Origin: Candidatus Kuenenia stuttgartensis
Lineage (GTDB): Bacteria; Planctomycetota; Phycisphaerae; Phycisphaerales; SM1A02
Assembly (NCBI GenBank): GCA_945902075.1
Contig: CAMDMA010000002.1
Location: 62,001 to 126,000, forward strand
Direction: 5' to 3'
Length of the DNA stretch: 64,000 nucleotides
This document shows positions 52,395 through 61,162 of the stretch, piece by piece. Position numbers and translations under genes: made by a program. The notes beneath the pieces are model-generated. The model did not search any database and was not told where the DNA came from. It saw nothing but the letters and a program-made list of their open reading frames with translations. How positions within the stretch are numbered: the first letter of the stretch is position 1; the number at the start of each line of letters is the position of its first letter.

Positions 52395-54209
52395 TTACTT
52401 GGTCGCAGCCGGCATCAACCGCCAACGCGTCATGAATCCACCCTTTGTGGACGTGAAGTCAAGCATCGCGTCACCAAAGCAACGCTTGACGACCTCAGGC
52501 TTCATCAGCGTCCAGAACCCAGACACATCATCGAGTCCAACGCCGATGCCTGGGATGTCAGCTTCGTCATCGATTCCGGCCATGCCACCGAGCTGATCGG
52601 TCATGCCCTGAATCATCTGCGCCGACTGCTCGATTTGGCGACCAAAGTTCCACCACGCCATTCCGACAAGTGGCTGCTTCGGCATCGATGCAAGGGCGGC
52701 GACAAACTGGGCGTCGCCAGCAAGTCCGGCCTCGCCCTTCGCGTCGACCGAGCGCAGGCCCTGCTCAACATGCTTCACCTGCCCGAGCATCATGTATCCA
52801 CCGCCGATACCAACCGCGATCGGCGAGAACTCGTCGGACAAAATCGTCATGCCGTTGAAGTCGCGAGACTGAAGGCCGAGCGGAAGCAGATTGATAAAGT
52901 CACTCACGGCGCTTGCGGAATCCTTGTCGTTCTTCATCGTGATCGCCGCCACCGTGCCGCTCGACATCGGGTCACCCGCGTCAGGTTCAGTGCTCCAAAC
53001 ATGGACCTCGGGACCCATCGCCGCGAACGCAGCCGACATCGCCGGACGGAACATGTCGATCTGCGGCTTGATCATCTCCGCCTGCTCTTCGGGCAGTCCG
53101 CCAATGGCGTCGTCGATCATCGCAACGATCTTGTCAAAGCGCACATTGACGCGGCCGTAGCTCATTGCGTCGCTTGGCACGACCGACGGCGGCGCCTTCG
53201 GCTCACTTGAGGTGTCGATCAGTGAAAGAAGCCCGACCTTGCCATCCGGCACGTAGATTCCGGCACATTGGTTGAGGATGCCATCCTTCACTTGCAGCCC
53301 GAAACTCCACGCCTTGATGTCACCGAAGAATCGCTTGATCAGCGGCTCGACAAGCATGAACTGCGGAGCGATGCCAAGCAGCGGCTGCGCAGCCTCAGTC
53401 GAGATGACCGCGTACACACCATCCGTGCCGCCGGCAAGGTCCATCGCTCCCTTGAAGGTGGTGCTCTCACCAACAGACTTTGAGTGGTCGCCATCGACGC
53501 GTGCAAGCAGCATGTCCATGGCGGCGACGGAACCGGAGGCGAACAGTCGGCCCTTGTCGGAAACGACGCAAAGTTCCTTGGGCGCGAAGTCGGGGCCACC
53601 AAAACCCATACCCCCCATGCCGTCCATGCCGTCGCCCTCATCCAAACCCTCGTCCAAACCCTCGTCGGCACCGTCTGCGGCTTCGCCGCCGATCTTCGAC
53701 ACGAGCACGCGTCGACCGCGGATTTCCTCAGTCTTCGTCTCCGTGCCGCTTTCCTTCGCACTTTTCTCGATCTCGGCCATCATGGCATCGAGCATTTTTG
53801 CGGCGTTCTCCGCCTCGGCGCTCCAGTCGCAGAAGAACACGAATTGCGTCGTGGGCAATCCAAGTTCTTCATCGATTTCGGCCATCACCGCGAGGCCGAC
53901 GCTTGACGGCCACGACATCGCGCTGCGGTCGACGCCCGCCGCGGTCGCTGCCTCATTCAGTCCCTCTTCAAAGTCCGCCTTGAGTTTCTTCACTTCCTCA
54001 GCAAGCGCCGGGTCGTTCCAGAGCTTGCCAAGGGCAGTTGGGCCGAGGCTGTCGATCATCGCGCGGATATCGTCGGCACCCACGACGAGCAGCGCGTTGT
54101 CGGGCGCAATGTCACGAATGGTGAGCGCATCGCCAGCAAAGGCGGTCGAGCTCCAGAGGCATGCAATGAACGAGGTGGAGACGGCGAGTGTGGAGGTGAT
54201 TCGGTTCAC
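52395..54209 (-). CDS. Exported protein of unknown function
   Basis: 604 residues with a signal peptide (STLAVSTSFIACLWSSTAFA). The mature part resembles a repeated alpha/beta lipoprotein-like domain of planctomycetes (LTIRDIAPDNALLVVGADDI, MSWPSSVGLAVMAEIDEELG, VVSDKGRLFASGSVAAMDMLLAR, DGVYAVISTEAAQP). An acidic Gly/Met linker (DEGLDEGLDEGDGMDGMGG) lies at about 190-212. No catalytic motif. A 14-bp palindrome (54232-54245) sits 23 bases before the start and might be an operator. Confidence 0.8.
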   Translation of the reverse strand: MNRITSTLAVSTSFIACLWSSTAFAGDALTIRDIAPDNALLVVGADDIRAMIDSLGPTALGKLWNDPALAEEVKKLKADFEEGLNEAATAAGVDRSAMSWPSSVGLAVMAEIDEELGLPTTQFVFFCDWSAEAENAAKMLDAMMAEIEKSAKESGTETKTEEIRGRRVLVSKIGGEAADGADEGLDEGLDEGDGMDGMGGMGFGGPDFAPKELCVVSDKGRLFASGSVAAMDMLLARVDGDHSKSVGESTTFKGAMDLAGGTDGVYAVISTEAAQPLLGIAPQFMLVEPLIKRFFGDIKAWSFGLQVKDGILNQCAGIYVPDGKVGLLSLIDTSSEPKAPPSVVPSDAMSYGRVNVRFDKIVAMIDDAIGGLPEEQAEMIKPQIDMFRPAMSAAFAAMGPEVHVWSTEPDAGDPMSSGTVAAITMKNDKDSASAVSDFINLLPLGLQSRDFNGMTILSDEFSPIAVGIGGGYMMLGQVKHVEQGLRSVDAKGEAGLAGDAQFVAALASMPKQPLVGMAWWNFGRQIEQSAQMIQGMTDQLGGMAGIDDEADIPGIGVGLDDVSGFWTLMKPEVVKRCFGDAMLDFTSTKGGFMTRWRLMPAATK

Positions 54210-54231
54210 GAAGGTTCCTTCTTCTGTGGCA

Positions 54232-54245
54232 GCCGGACGTCCGGC
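54232..54245. promoter_or_regulatory. Palindrome upstream of the exported-protein gene
   Basis: GCCGGACGTCCGGC is a perfect 14-bp palindrome, 23 bases before the ATG at 54209. It is a possible operator; no copy was seen elsewhere in the window. Confidence 0.35.
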
Positions 54246-54375
54246 GGATCGAGCAAACTGAGGTCGCGGTTTGACGCGGCCAACGGGCTGTCGCGGAAAC
54301 GCCGCGCTCGGGAGGTGCCCCCATTTGGGAGGCGATCGGACTCATTTCACGCTGCGGCTATTCCATCGAAACGAC

Positions 54376-55365
54376 TCACACGCCGCGGGAGGTTGCACTT
54401 GGGGCCGAAGAGCCGTCCTTCAACGACGGTGGCGCACCGTCTTTCGTTCGGGTCGGCGGCTTTTGGTAATTGTGGCCAGAATTTGGGTTGTTGCGGTCGT
54501 AGGCAAATGCCTCGCGGTTCCGAATGAAATCCTTGACGTAGCGCGCCGGGATCGCGAAGCCCAGAGCCTCGCCTCCGCGGATTCCCATGTTGGTAATCCC
54601 GATGACCTCGCCCTTGGTGTTGAAGAGCGGACCCCCAGAGTTGCCTGGATTGATCGGCGTATCGGTCTGAATGTAGGTCAGTCCATCGAAGTTTCGTTGC
54701 GTGGTGGAGATGACGCCCTGCGTCAGCGTGCGCTCAAGCCCAAGCGGGTTGCCGATCGCGAAGACGTTCTGACCAATCTCAAGTTTCTCGGCGTCCTGCA
54801 CCGGGGCAAAGAGAAAGTCTTTGCCTTCTGGGTGTTTGAGCTTCACCAGCGCGAGGTCAATGTGATTGTTCACCGCGATAAGCTCGACGTCATCAATGTC
54901 TGTGCGCTTGAGTGTGCCGTCGGGTTGCGCAAACCACACCGTTGCGCGCAGGTTCGTTTCGCCCTGCACCACGTGGGCGTTGGTGATCGCGTAGCCCTCG
55001 CGCGAGAGCACGACGCCGGAGCCGAGGCCACCAGGGGTCGAGACTTTGATGACCGCTGGCCCAAGGATCTTTGCCTGCTCACGAGGAGGAAGTTCGGACA
55101 GACCCGAGGCGGTTGAGAAGAGCGCGTCGAGTTTCGTCTCAGCGTTGGCAGAGGCGTTCTTCGACTCGACCGCGAGCACGTCATTCATGTCGAAACTCAA
55201 AACGTCGGCGCCGACATCGATCCAGATGCGCCGATCGGTGCGCTTGAGCACTGAGCCGTCGATGGACGCGCCGCTCTTCAATTTGACGAGGTCTGCAGCG
55301 ACCGGCGCGGAGACGAGGAGCGCGGAGATTCCCGCGGAGGCGAGGAGGAGTCGTGTCAGGTTCAT
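54376..55365 (-). CDS. Exported trypsin-like serine protease (S1C, no PDZ)
   Basis: 329 residues from ATG 55365. Signal peptide MNLTRLLLASAGISALLVSA. An N-terminal strand-rich domain (VKLKSGASIDGSVLKRTDRRIWIDVG) is followed by the protease: TNAHVVQGE (His), IDLALVKL (Asp) and PGNSGGPLFN (Ser), with GLGSGVVLSREG and FAIGNPLGLERTLTQGVIS. The triad is intact and no PDZ domain follows, unlike DegP/HtrA; the tail is Pro/Lys-rich. It probably acts outside the cytoplasm on unfolded or surface proteins. It is divergent from the FG-GAP repeat gene across 74 bases. Confidence 0.93.
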   Translation of the reverse strand: MNLTRLLLASAGISALLVSAPVAADLVKLKSGASIDGSVLKRTDRRIWIDVGADVLSFDMNDVLAVESKNASANAETKLDALFSTASGLSELPPREQAKILGPAVIKVSTPGGLGSGVVLSREGYAITNAHVVQGETNLRATVWFAQPDGTLKRTDIDDVELIAVNNHIDLALVKLKHPEGKDFLFAPVQDAEKLEIGQNVFAIGNPLGLERTLTQGVISTTQRNFDGLTYIQTDTPINPGNSGGPLFNTKGEVIGITNMGIRGGEALGFAIPARYVKDFIRNREAFAYDRNNPNSGHNYQKPPTRTKDGAPPSLKDGSSAPSATSRGV

Positions 55366-55439
55366 GGTGGAGTCCGTACTATACCCAACCCGGTCGATCG
55401 AACGCCCGGAGTGACACGCACCCGCAATCGGATGATCGA

Positions 55440-57785
55440 ATGCTCCCACGAAGCTCTCACCCCGCGTTTCGTCTCGTCCTTGTCTCAGTCCTCACTTCGG
55501 TCCTCACCGCGGCAACTGCAAGTGCGCAAGATTCCGAAATCGCATCACACTTCGGGTTCGACGGCCTCGAGGTTGTCAAGATTGATCCGAACGCAGGGCC
55601 GATCGCCTCTGGCGATTTCGATGGCGACGGCAAGTCTGACCTCGTCGCGGCCAACAACTTCAAGAGCCGCCTCGAATTGCATGTGCAGAAGCCCAACGCA
55701 TCGCCGGATGATCCGGTGGATGCCACCAGCTCGGTGAACGAGGTCCCCCCCCACTGGCGGTTCAAACGGATCGAAGTTCCTGTTTCCCACCAAGTGAACG
55801 CCATCGTGCCTTTCGACTTCAACGGCGATGGGCTTCTTGACATCGTCTACGCGGGCCAACCCGGAACGATCGTGTTTTTGAAGCAGTCGAAGCCCGGGGT
55901 CTTTGAGGTCGAGCGACGCATTCCGCAGAAAGGTCTTTCGACGAGCCGTGATAGTTTCGTTATCGCGGATCTCATCGGCGATGCAAAGCCTGATCTTGCC
56001 GCGATCGTCGGAGGGCAGGCGTTGGTGTGGCCGATGGAGGGCACCAAACTCGGGGATGCGGTCGAACTCAGCTCCGGTGAACCGATCATCGCGCTTGTCG
56101 TCGGTGATTTTGACGGTGACACGCACAACGACCTAATCGGTGTCGCACCGGACAACACCGCACCCGTGCGACTGTGGCTTGCAAATGTAGAGGTCGGTCC
56201 AAACGGTCCAATTGCGCGGCTCGGATCTCAACGACGGTTCGAGATGCCGCCGTTGCGCGATCTGGCCGCGATACGCCTGCCGGGCTCGAAGAAGGATCTT
56301 CTCGCGCGCATCGAACGGCAAAGTAAGCGCATCGTGGTCGAAGAACTCGTTGAGGATGCGTCTGGATCGAAGGATGCCGCGCTTGAGGTCTTTTCTTCGG
56401 CTGGTGGTAAGAAGCGTTCCTATGCGGTCGCCGATGTGGATGGCGACGGACTCGCGGATGTGCTTGCGAGCGATCCCGCTGCGAGCGCGGTGATGGTCTA
56501 CCGACAACAGAAGGGACGCGGCCTCCAGCCTGGCGTCTCGCAGCCGAGCTTTGCAGAAATCGACGCGGTGGATGCGGGCGATGTCGATGGCAAGGCGGGC
56601 GATGAGGTCTTTGTGCTTTCCGAAAAGGAAGGCGTTGTGGGCCGCTCAGAGTGGCGCGATGGGGCGCTCAGTTTCCCGGTCGCGATGCCGCTCTCCGCTG
56701 GCTCGACGCCCGCGATCCTCTCGCTTGTCAGGCTTGAGAGCGGGCCACGGGTTGCAGTCGTCACAAAGGATGGACGCAACTACCAGATGGAGCTGCTTCC
56801 TGTTGATGGCACGACGCCTGACATCGTCAAACTCGGCTCGCTCGTCAAGGGTCCTGATGCAATGCTTGACCTCGATGCTGATCAGGATGGCAAAGTCGAC
56901 CTGCTGCTCTTCACCGCAGACAAGCCGATGTCGATGTTGCAAGCAATCGAGAAGGACGGCAAACCGACCTTTGAACTCCGCGAGTCAAAGGACATGGCGC
57001 AGTTCGGCCTCGCGCAGGCAGCAAACGCGGGGAACTCCGTTGCGTTTGATGTCGATGGCGATGGCAAGAACGAACTCGTGGTCGCCGATCGGAACTTTAT
57101 CCGCGCGCTGCGTTACGCACCTACTGCGACACCACCTGGCTGGCAGGTTGTAGCTCAGATGAATGCATCGCGCGCCGATGCCAAACTCGTCGCCCTCACG
57201 GTTCGCGGCGACTCCCTTGTCGCGAGCGATCGCGAGAACAACGAACTCGCGGTGTTTACCAAGTCCGTAGCCTCAAGCGACTCCGCAGCGACCAAGTGGG
57301 CGCAGACCGATGAACATGCGGTGACGGGTTTCAAGTTCAGCCTCGTCCGCGCCGGAAACTTCAGCGGCAGCGGATCAGACGACGTCATGCTCATCGGCGA
57401 CGATGGATTTGCCATCGCACGACTTGATGGCGCGCGACTCGCGCTCGAAGAACGTGCGAGCTACCGCGGCGACCGCATTCAGCAAGTAGATCATGAGCTC
57501 GCATCGGGCGACGTGAACGGCGATGGGTTCCTCGACATCCTCGCGCTCGACGCTGGGGAGCAGTCCCTGGGCGTACTCAGCTTCAGCGAATCAGGACGTC
57601 TGGTACCGATCACGCGCTTCAAGGTGTTCGAGTCACGCCTCTTCCAGGGCGGCGAGCCGCGTGAGTTCGAGCCGAGTACCGCACTCGTGGTCGATGTCAC
57701 CGGCGATGGCGCCGATGATGTCGTGCTCCTTTGCCATGACCGTATGCTTGTTTACCCGCAGTCGAAAAAGCCTGCTGCGAAGTAG
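55440..57785 (+). CDS. Exported FG-GAP/VCBS repeat protein
   Basis: 781 residues from ATG 55440. Signal peptide (LVLVSVLTSVLTAATASA). The rest is eleven blades, each with an Asp-rich calcium loop: GDFDGDGKSDLVAA, FDFNGDGLLDIVYA, DLIGDAKPDLAAI, GDFDGDTHNDLIGV, DVDGDGLADVLAS, GDVDGKAGDEVFVL, LDADQDGKVDLLLF, FDVDGDGKNELVVA, GNFSGSGSDDVMLI, GDVNGDGFLDILAL and VDVTGDGADDVVLL. This predicts one or two beta-propellers of the integrin type. No enzyme motif is seen. It is divergent from the serine protease and ends at a bidirectional terminator. Confidence 0.92.
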   Translation: MLPRSSHPAFRLVLVSVLTSVLTAATASAQDSEIASHFGFDGLEVVKIDPNAGPIASGDFDGDGKSDLVAANNFKSRLELHVQKPNASPDDPVDATSSVNEVPPHWRFKRIEVPVSHQVNAIVPFDFNGDGLLDIVYAGQPGTIVFLKQSKPGVFEVERRIPQKGLSTSRDSFVIADLIGDAKPDLAAIVGGQALVWPMEGTKLGDAVELSSGEPIIALVVGDFDGDTHNDLIGVAPDNTAPVRLWLANVEVGPNGPIARLGSQRRFEMPPLRDLAAIRLPGSKKDLLARIERQSKRIVVEELVEDASGSKDAALEVFSSAGGKKRSYAVADVDGDGLADVLASDPAASAVMVYRQQKGRGLQPGVSQPSFAEIDAVDAGDVDGKAGDEVFVLSEKEGVVGRSEWRDGALSFPVAMPLSAGSTPAILSLVRLESGPRVAVVTKDGRNYQMELLPVDGTTPDIVKLGSLVKGPDAMLDLDADQDGKVDLLLFTADKPMSMLQAIEKDGKPTFELRESKDMAQFGLAQAANAGNSVAFDVDGDGKNELVVADRNFIRALRYAPTATPPGWQVVAQMNASRADAKLVALTVRGDSLVASDRENNELAVFTKSVASSDSAATKWAQTDEHAVTGFKFSLVRAGNFSGSGSDDVMLIGDDGFAIARLDGARLALEERASYRGDRIQQVDHELASGDVNGDGFLDILALDAGEQSLGVLSFSESGRLVPITRFKVFESRLFQGGEPREFEPSTALVVDVTGDGADDVVLLCHDRMLVYPQSKKPAAK

Positions 57786-57827
57786 CGTTCTCTGTCCGCG
57801 AAGGGATGACTTCTCAGCATAGAAAAT

Positions 57828-57853
57828 CACGGCCCCGCACTTGCGGGGCCGTG
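57828..57853. terminator. Bidirectional terminator
   Basis: A perfect 11-bp stem (57828-57838 with 57843-57853) and a 4-base loop. The minus strand has ATTTTCT after it and the plus strand TCTT. It lies between the convergent FG-GAP gene and gltA. Confidence 0.8.
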
Positions 57854-57894
57854 TCTTGGAATTCTAAAGCTCTGCTCCGCGAGCTGTCTCGGCA

Positions 57895-59133
57895 TCAGAC
57901 GCGCTGCGCCAACGCAACATACTGCGCCGCGTGTGGTCCGGTGTACTTCGCCTGCGGACGAATGAGACGATTGTCTTGGAGCTGCTCGATGCAGTGACCT
58001 GCCCAACCCGACATGCGGCTCATCGCAAACATGCAGGTAAAGAGGTCGGTTTTGATGCCGAGGCAGTGGTAGGTCGTCGCTGAGTAGAAGTCGACGTTTG
58101 GGAAGATCCCCTTGTCGGCCTTCGCCGCAAGAACGATCCCTTCAATCTTCTGGCTCATCTCAAAGAGACGCAGGTTGCCGGTGTCAGTTGCGATCTGTTG
58201 GGCGAAGGTCTTGAGGTAGGTCGCGCGCGGGTCATACGCCTTATAGACGCGGTGACCAAAGCCCATGATGAGTTCCTTGCGCTCGAGCTTGCCCTTGATA
58301 AAGGGCTCGACGTTCTCCATCGAGCCGATTTCGTCGAGCATAATCATGACTTCTTCATTGGCGCCGCCGTGCAACGGCCCCTTCAGTGTGCCGACAGCGG
58401 TCGTCATCGCGCTGTACATATCGCTGAGCGTGGCGATGGTGACGCGACCCGCGAACGTCGACGCATTGAGTCCGTGATCGGCGTGCAAGATGAGGCAGAT
58501 ATCAAGGCCGCGCGTCATCGCAGTTGTCGGCACCTCGCCATTGAGCATCCAGAGAAAGTTGGTTGCAATATCGAAGGTGGTGTTTGGACGCACGAACGCT
58601 TTACCCAAGCGATGACGATCAAAGTTCGCAATCAGCGTGGGCGTCTTCGCAACGAGACGAAGTGCCTGACGCTTGGCCGACTCGATGCCGGTTGGCGTGG
58701 TCTCGCTTGAGGTTGCATCGGCATCGTGCAGCGCGAGTGCCGAGACGAGCGTTCGCAGCGCGTGCATCGGCACGGCATCGGTCGGGAACGACCGAATCAT
58801 GTCGTAGATCGCGTCGGGGATCTCGTACTCCGCTTGCAGCGCGGACTTGAGCGCATCAAGTTCTGCCTGCGTTGGCAGCTTGCAGTTCCAAAGGAGGTAG
58901 ACCGTCTCTTCGTAGGTTGAATTGCGCGCGAGTGAGTCGATGTCGATGCCGACATACTCAAGCACGCCCTTACCACCATCGATGAACGACATCTGCGTCT
59001 CAGCGACGATCGTGTTGGCGAGACCCTTGTCAAAGATCGGACCCTGTGGGGCTGGCGTGGTGGTCATGGCGTTCGGCTTGAGTTCTGCGGCGCTGTTCGC
59101 CGTCGGTTGTACAGTCGGTTCTGCAGTTGTCAT
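57895..59133 (-). CDS. gltA: Citrate synthase
   Basis: 412 residues. It condenses oxaloacetate and acetyl-CoA. Key residues lie in LILHADHGLNASTF (His), GPLHGGANEEVMIM (His), MGFGHRVYKAYDPRA and NVDFYSATTYHCLG (Asp). The shape is that of the short, two-domain type (no N-terminal beta domain as in E. coli GltA). The first 22 residues are Thr/Ala-rich and an internal ATG (MTTTPAPQGP) would also fit. Together with sdhCAB it gives the window two separate TCA-cycle loci. Confidence 0.97.
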   Translation of the reverse strand: MTTAEPTVQPTANSAAELKPNAMTTTPAPQGPIFDKGLANTIVAETQMSFIDGGKGVLEYVGIDIDSLARNSTYEETVYLLWNCKLPTQAELDALKSALQAEYEIPDAIYDMIRSFPTDAVPMHALRTLVSALALHDADATSSETTPTGIESAKRQALRLVAKTPTLIANFDRHRLGKAFVRPNTTFDIATNFLWMLNGEVPTTAMTRGLDICLILHADHGLNASTFAGRVTIATLSDMYSAMTTAVGTLKGPLHGGANEEVMIMLDEIGSMENVEPFIKGKLERKELIMGFGHRVYKAYDPRATYLKTFAQQIATDTGNLRLFEMSQKIEGIVLAAKADKGIFPNVDFYSATTYHCLGIKTDLFTCMFAMSRMSGWAGHCIEQLQDNRLIRPQAKYTGPHAAQYVALAQRV

Positions 59134-59352
59134 TCTTCAACCTTCTCCTCAACCCGCGTGAGGGTGGCGCCCCCTCCTTCGGGGCGGAAGGCGCAGGAAC
59201 GCGGTGCTTCGCCCCACCGTGATTAGGAGATGCGAAGAAGGGAAGATGCTAGCGGAAGCGCGGAAAAAGCGAACGCCTTCCCTCCGCGCAAGACGAGAAT
59301 CGGTCGGCTGTCCTCAACCCACTATCGCTGCATCATCCGATACGCTTTCACC

Positions 59353-60528
59353 ATGTTCATCCCAATTGGGACCAATCTTGATTCTCGTCGTCGACCCGTC
59401 GTGGTGCCCGCGCTTGTCGCGCTCAATCTCGTGCTCTACTTTGGCGGTCTGCTGCTCGCCCGTCAGGGCCGGATCAACCTTGACGGCCTCTACGACTTCG
59501 GCGCGATTCGATGGGTTGGGTTTCACTGGTGGCAGCCAATCACCTACCAGTTCCTGCACGATCCCCGCTCGATCATGCATGTTCTCAGCAACATGATCTT
59601 TCTGTGGGCATTCGGGGCTGTTGTGGAGGGCCGACTGGGCCGTGCGGGATTCCTTGCGCTCTACCTCGTCGGAGGGGCATTTGCGGGTGTCGTACAGGTG
59701 CTGCTCTCAAAGGGATCCGCAGTCGGCGCAAGCGGATCGGTCTCGGTGGTTGCAGGCGCCTTCCTCGCGCTTCATCCGCGAGGTGTGGTGCATGGCTACT
59801 GGCTTCTCCCTCCCATGCGCGTGGCGATCAGCGCCGCATGGCTTCTCGGGCTCTATGCGGCAATTGATTTCGTCAACACCTTCACCGATGCGTTTGGGAT
59901 GACCCGAACCGGTGTCGGTACGGTGGCGCATCTTTCGGGGCTTCTTTTCGGGCTTGTTGTAAGCACGGCACTCCTTGCAACCGGAGTCCTCGCGCGAAAC
60001 GATTTCGATCTCTTCTTTCTGATGAAACAGTGGAAGCGGAGGCGCGAGCTGCGTGAGGTTGCGGCGGCGGTTGGTGTTGGTGTCGCGGGCGGGCCGGTCG
60101 CTGCGCGCGTTTCAAGTACGAGCGCTACCGAGGAAACGCCAAACCAACGCACCCTTCGATCGACCATCGCGGCGGCACACCGCGAGCGCGACTACGTGCT
60201 CGCTGCGCAACTGTATGTGGAACTCCTCGGCTCACTTCCAGAAGCAACGTTGCCAGCTGAGATTCAACTCGACGTCGCAAACGAACTTGCGCGAAGTGGC
60301 CGCGATCGCGAGGCGGCGCGGGCATATGGGCGATTTATCGAGCGTTTCCGAACCCACCATGCGGTCGATGATGCGCGACTCATGCTTGCGGCGATTCAGG
60401 TGCGACGGCTCGGTGACGCGAAGGCGGGTCTTGAGACGCTTTCCGCGTTTGATCGGCGCGAGCTCGCGGCCGAGCGCGCACAGTTTATCGCCGCATTGCG
60501 CGCGGACTGTGGCGGAGTTCGATCGTGA
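59353..60528 (+). CDS. Rhomboid intramembrane serine protease with TPR-like tail
   Basis: 391 residues from ATG 59353. Six membrane segments with rhomboid motifs: WWQPITYQFLHD, HVLSNMIFLWAFG (H-x3-N), AVGASGSVSVVAGAF (catalytic Ser in G-A-S-G) and GTVAHLSGLLFG (catalytic His). The C-terminal 130 residues are soluble and contain TPR-like helices (AAAHRERDYVLAAQLYVELL, ANELARSGRDREAARAYGRF). The substrate is unknown. The stop overlaps the trpF start by four bases. Confidence 0.93.
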   Translation: MFIPIGTNLDSRRRPVVVPALVALNLVLYFGGLLLARQGRINLDGLYDFGAIRWVGFHWWQPITYQFLHDPRSIMHVLSNMIFLWAFGAVVEGRLGRAGFLALYLVGGAFAGVVQVLLSKGSAVGASGSVSVVAGAFLALHPRGVVHGYWLLPPMRVAISAAWLLGLYAAIDFVNTFTDAFGMTRTGVGTVAHLSGLLFGLVVSTALLATGVLARNDFDLFFLMKQWKRRRELREVAAAVGVGVAGGPVAARVSSTSATEETPNQRTLRSTIAAAHRERDYVLAAQLYVELLGSLPEATLPAEIQLDVANELARSGRDREAARAYGRFIERFRTHHAVDDARLMLAAIQVRRLGDAKAGLETLSAFDRRELAAERAQFIAALRADCGGVRS

Positions 60529-61160
60529 ATCAACGTACGAGTCGGATCGCAATCAAAATCTGTGGCGTGCGCGATCGCGCGACCGTCGATGTTGCAGCGG
60601 GCGCAGGAGCAGACTTCGTTGGTGTCGTGCTTGTCGCATCAAGCCCACGCTTCGTCTCTCCAACGATCGCACCCACAATTGCCCTCGCGATCGCGGATGC
60701 GGGTGCCATGCCCGTCGCGGTGGTTCGGCTGCCCATCGATCCCGAAACACGCGCGGCGCTCGACGCATTTCCGATCCTGCAGTTTCACGGCATCGAGGAA
60801 CCCGACGATCTGACGCGCTTCTCCAGTAGCGACGCACCGTGGGAGCTCTGGAAAGGCCTGCATTTCTCGGTGGAGGCGACCACTGCATGGCTGGCCAGTG
60901 GCCGCGTGCGCCGAGTGGTGGTTGATGGACCCGACGCGGGCAGCGGTGAGGCGTTTGATCACAACGTGTTCGCCGCACTCGACGACTCGGTGCGTGCGCG
61001 TTGCATGCTTGCTGGCGGACTTGATCCGGCTCATGTCGCTGAGGTAATCCGTGTCGCGCGACCGGGAGGTGTCGATGTATCGAGTGGCGTCGAGAGTGCA
61101 CGCGGCATCAAGGACCACGAGAAGATCCGTGAATTCATCCGCGCCGTGCGCGAAGCGTGA
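60525..61160 (+). CDS. trpF: Phosphoribosylanthranilate isomerase
   Basis: 211 residues from GTG 60525 (GTGA overlap with the rhomboid gene). Step 3 of tryptophan synthesis: PRA to CdRP. A (beta/alpha)8 barrel with IKICGVRD (catalytic Cys), ADFVGVVLVASSPRFVS, ILQFHGIEEPDD, VVVDGPDAGSGEAFD (catalytic Asp), MLAGGLDPAHVAEV and GVDVSSGVESARGIKD. It is the only trp gene in the window, so the pathway is dispersed. It is convergent with the RdgC-like gene, two bases apart. Confidence 0.96.
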   Translation: MNQRTSRIAIKICGVRDRATVDVAAGAGADFVGVVLVASSPRFVSPTIAPTIALAIADAGAMPVAVVRLPIDPETRAALDAFPILQFHGIEEPDDLTRFSSSDAPWELWKGLHFSVEATTAWLASGRVRRVVVDGPDAGSGEAFDHNVFAALDDSVRARCMLAGGLDPAHVAEVIRVARPGGVDVSSGVESARGIKDHEKIREFIRAVREA

Positions 61161-61162
61161 GC

